From Cheilinus undulatus (taxonomy: Eukaryota > Chordata > Actinopteri > Labriformes > Labridae), in NCBI RefSeq assembly GCF_018320785.1, contig NC_054865.1, positions 14,729,579-14,793,578 on the forward strand: a DNA stretch of 64,000 bases, given 5' to 3'. Of this stretch, positions 63,992 through 64,000 are shown one piece after another (the first letter of the stretch is position 1; the number at the start of each line of letters is the position of its first letter). Made by a program: the position numbers and the translations under genes. The notes beneath the pieces are model-generated. The model was not told the DNA's origin. It did not search any database and worked only from the letters and a program-made list of their open reading frames with translations.

Positions 63992-64000
63992 ATTTTGCCT

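Overview
This window looks like nuclear DNA from a teleost fish. It has vertebrate-style split genes with GT-AG introns, an AT-rich background, many Tc1/mariner relics, a hAT and a PIF/Harbinger-like short element, a tRNA-derived SINE and several LINE fragments. The species cannot be told from the sequence. No prokaryotic, organellar or viral gene set is present.

Three protein-coding genes can be reconstructed with confidence. A two-exon bHLH gene of the Mesp family lies on the + strand (CDS 926-1789, 250 aa). Two complete 20-exon aminopeptidase N (M1 zinc aminopeptidase, CD13) genes follow on the - strand. Copy A spans 26114 down to 5682 (962 aa) and copy B spans 57239 down to 37601 (960 aa). 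I checked every splice junction and reading-frame phase by eye, and both copies are open from ATG to stop. Sixteen of the 20 coding exons have identical lengths in the two copies, so they are tandem duplicates. A mesp gene next to anpep matches the MESP1-MESP2-ANPEP linkage known from human chromosome 15.

Layout: 1-925, mesp upstream region with T-box half-sites and an RBPJ-like site. 926-1955, mesp and its poly(A) signal. 2052-5350, two Tc1-like relics. 5554-26203, anpep copy A with its TATA box and an HNF1-like motif; its introns hold a 774-bp hAT-type element with a perfect 8-bp duplication and a 1,355-bp TA-flanked element with 25-bp terminal inverted repeats. 26204-37319, intergenic: repeats, Tc1 relics, a 173-bp foldback and a possible non-coding upstream exon. 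37320-57418, anpep copy B, whose larger introns are filled with Tc1-like, Harbinger-like, LINE and SINE insertions. 57660-64000, repeat-rich flank with a restriction-like-endonuclease LINE fragment, a reverse transcriptase fragment, microsatellites and a partial ORF at the edge.

The aminopeptidases should be type II membrane ectoenzymes that trim N-terminal neutral residues from peptides, while Mesp is a developmental transcription factor. Their adjacency is ancestral linkage and not a pathway. I found no convincing undescribed multi-gene system. The most informative observations are the tandem anpep pair, its copy-specific differences (a GC-AG intron, a HELAHM motif, different stalks) and the elements with clear insertion boundaries.
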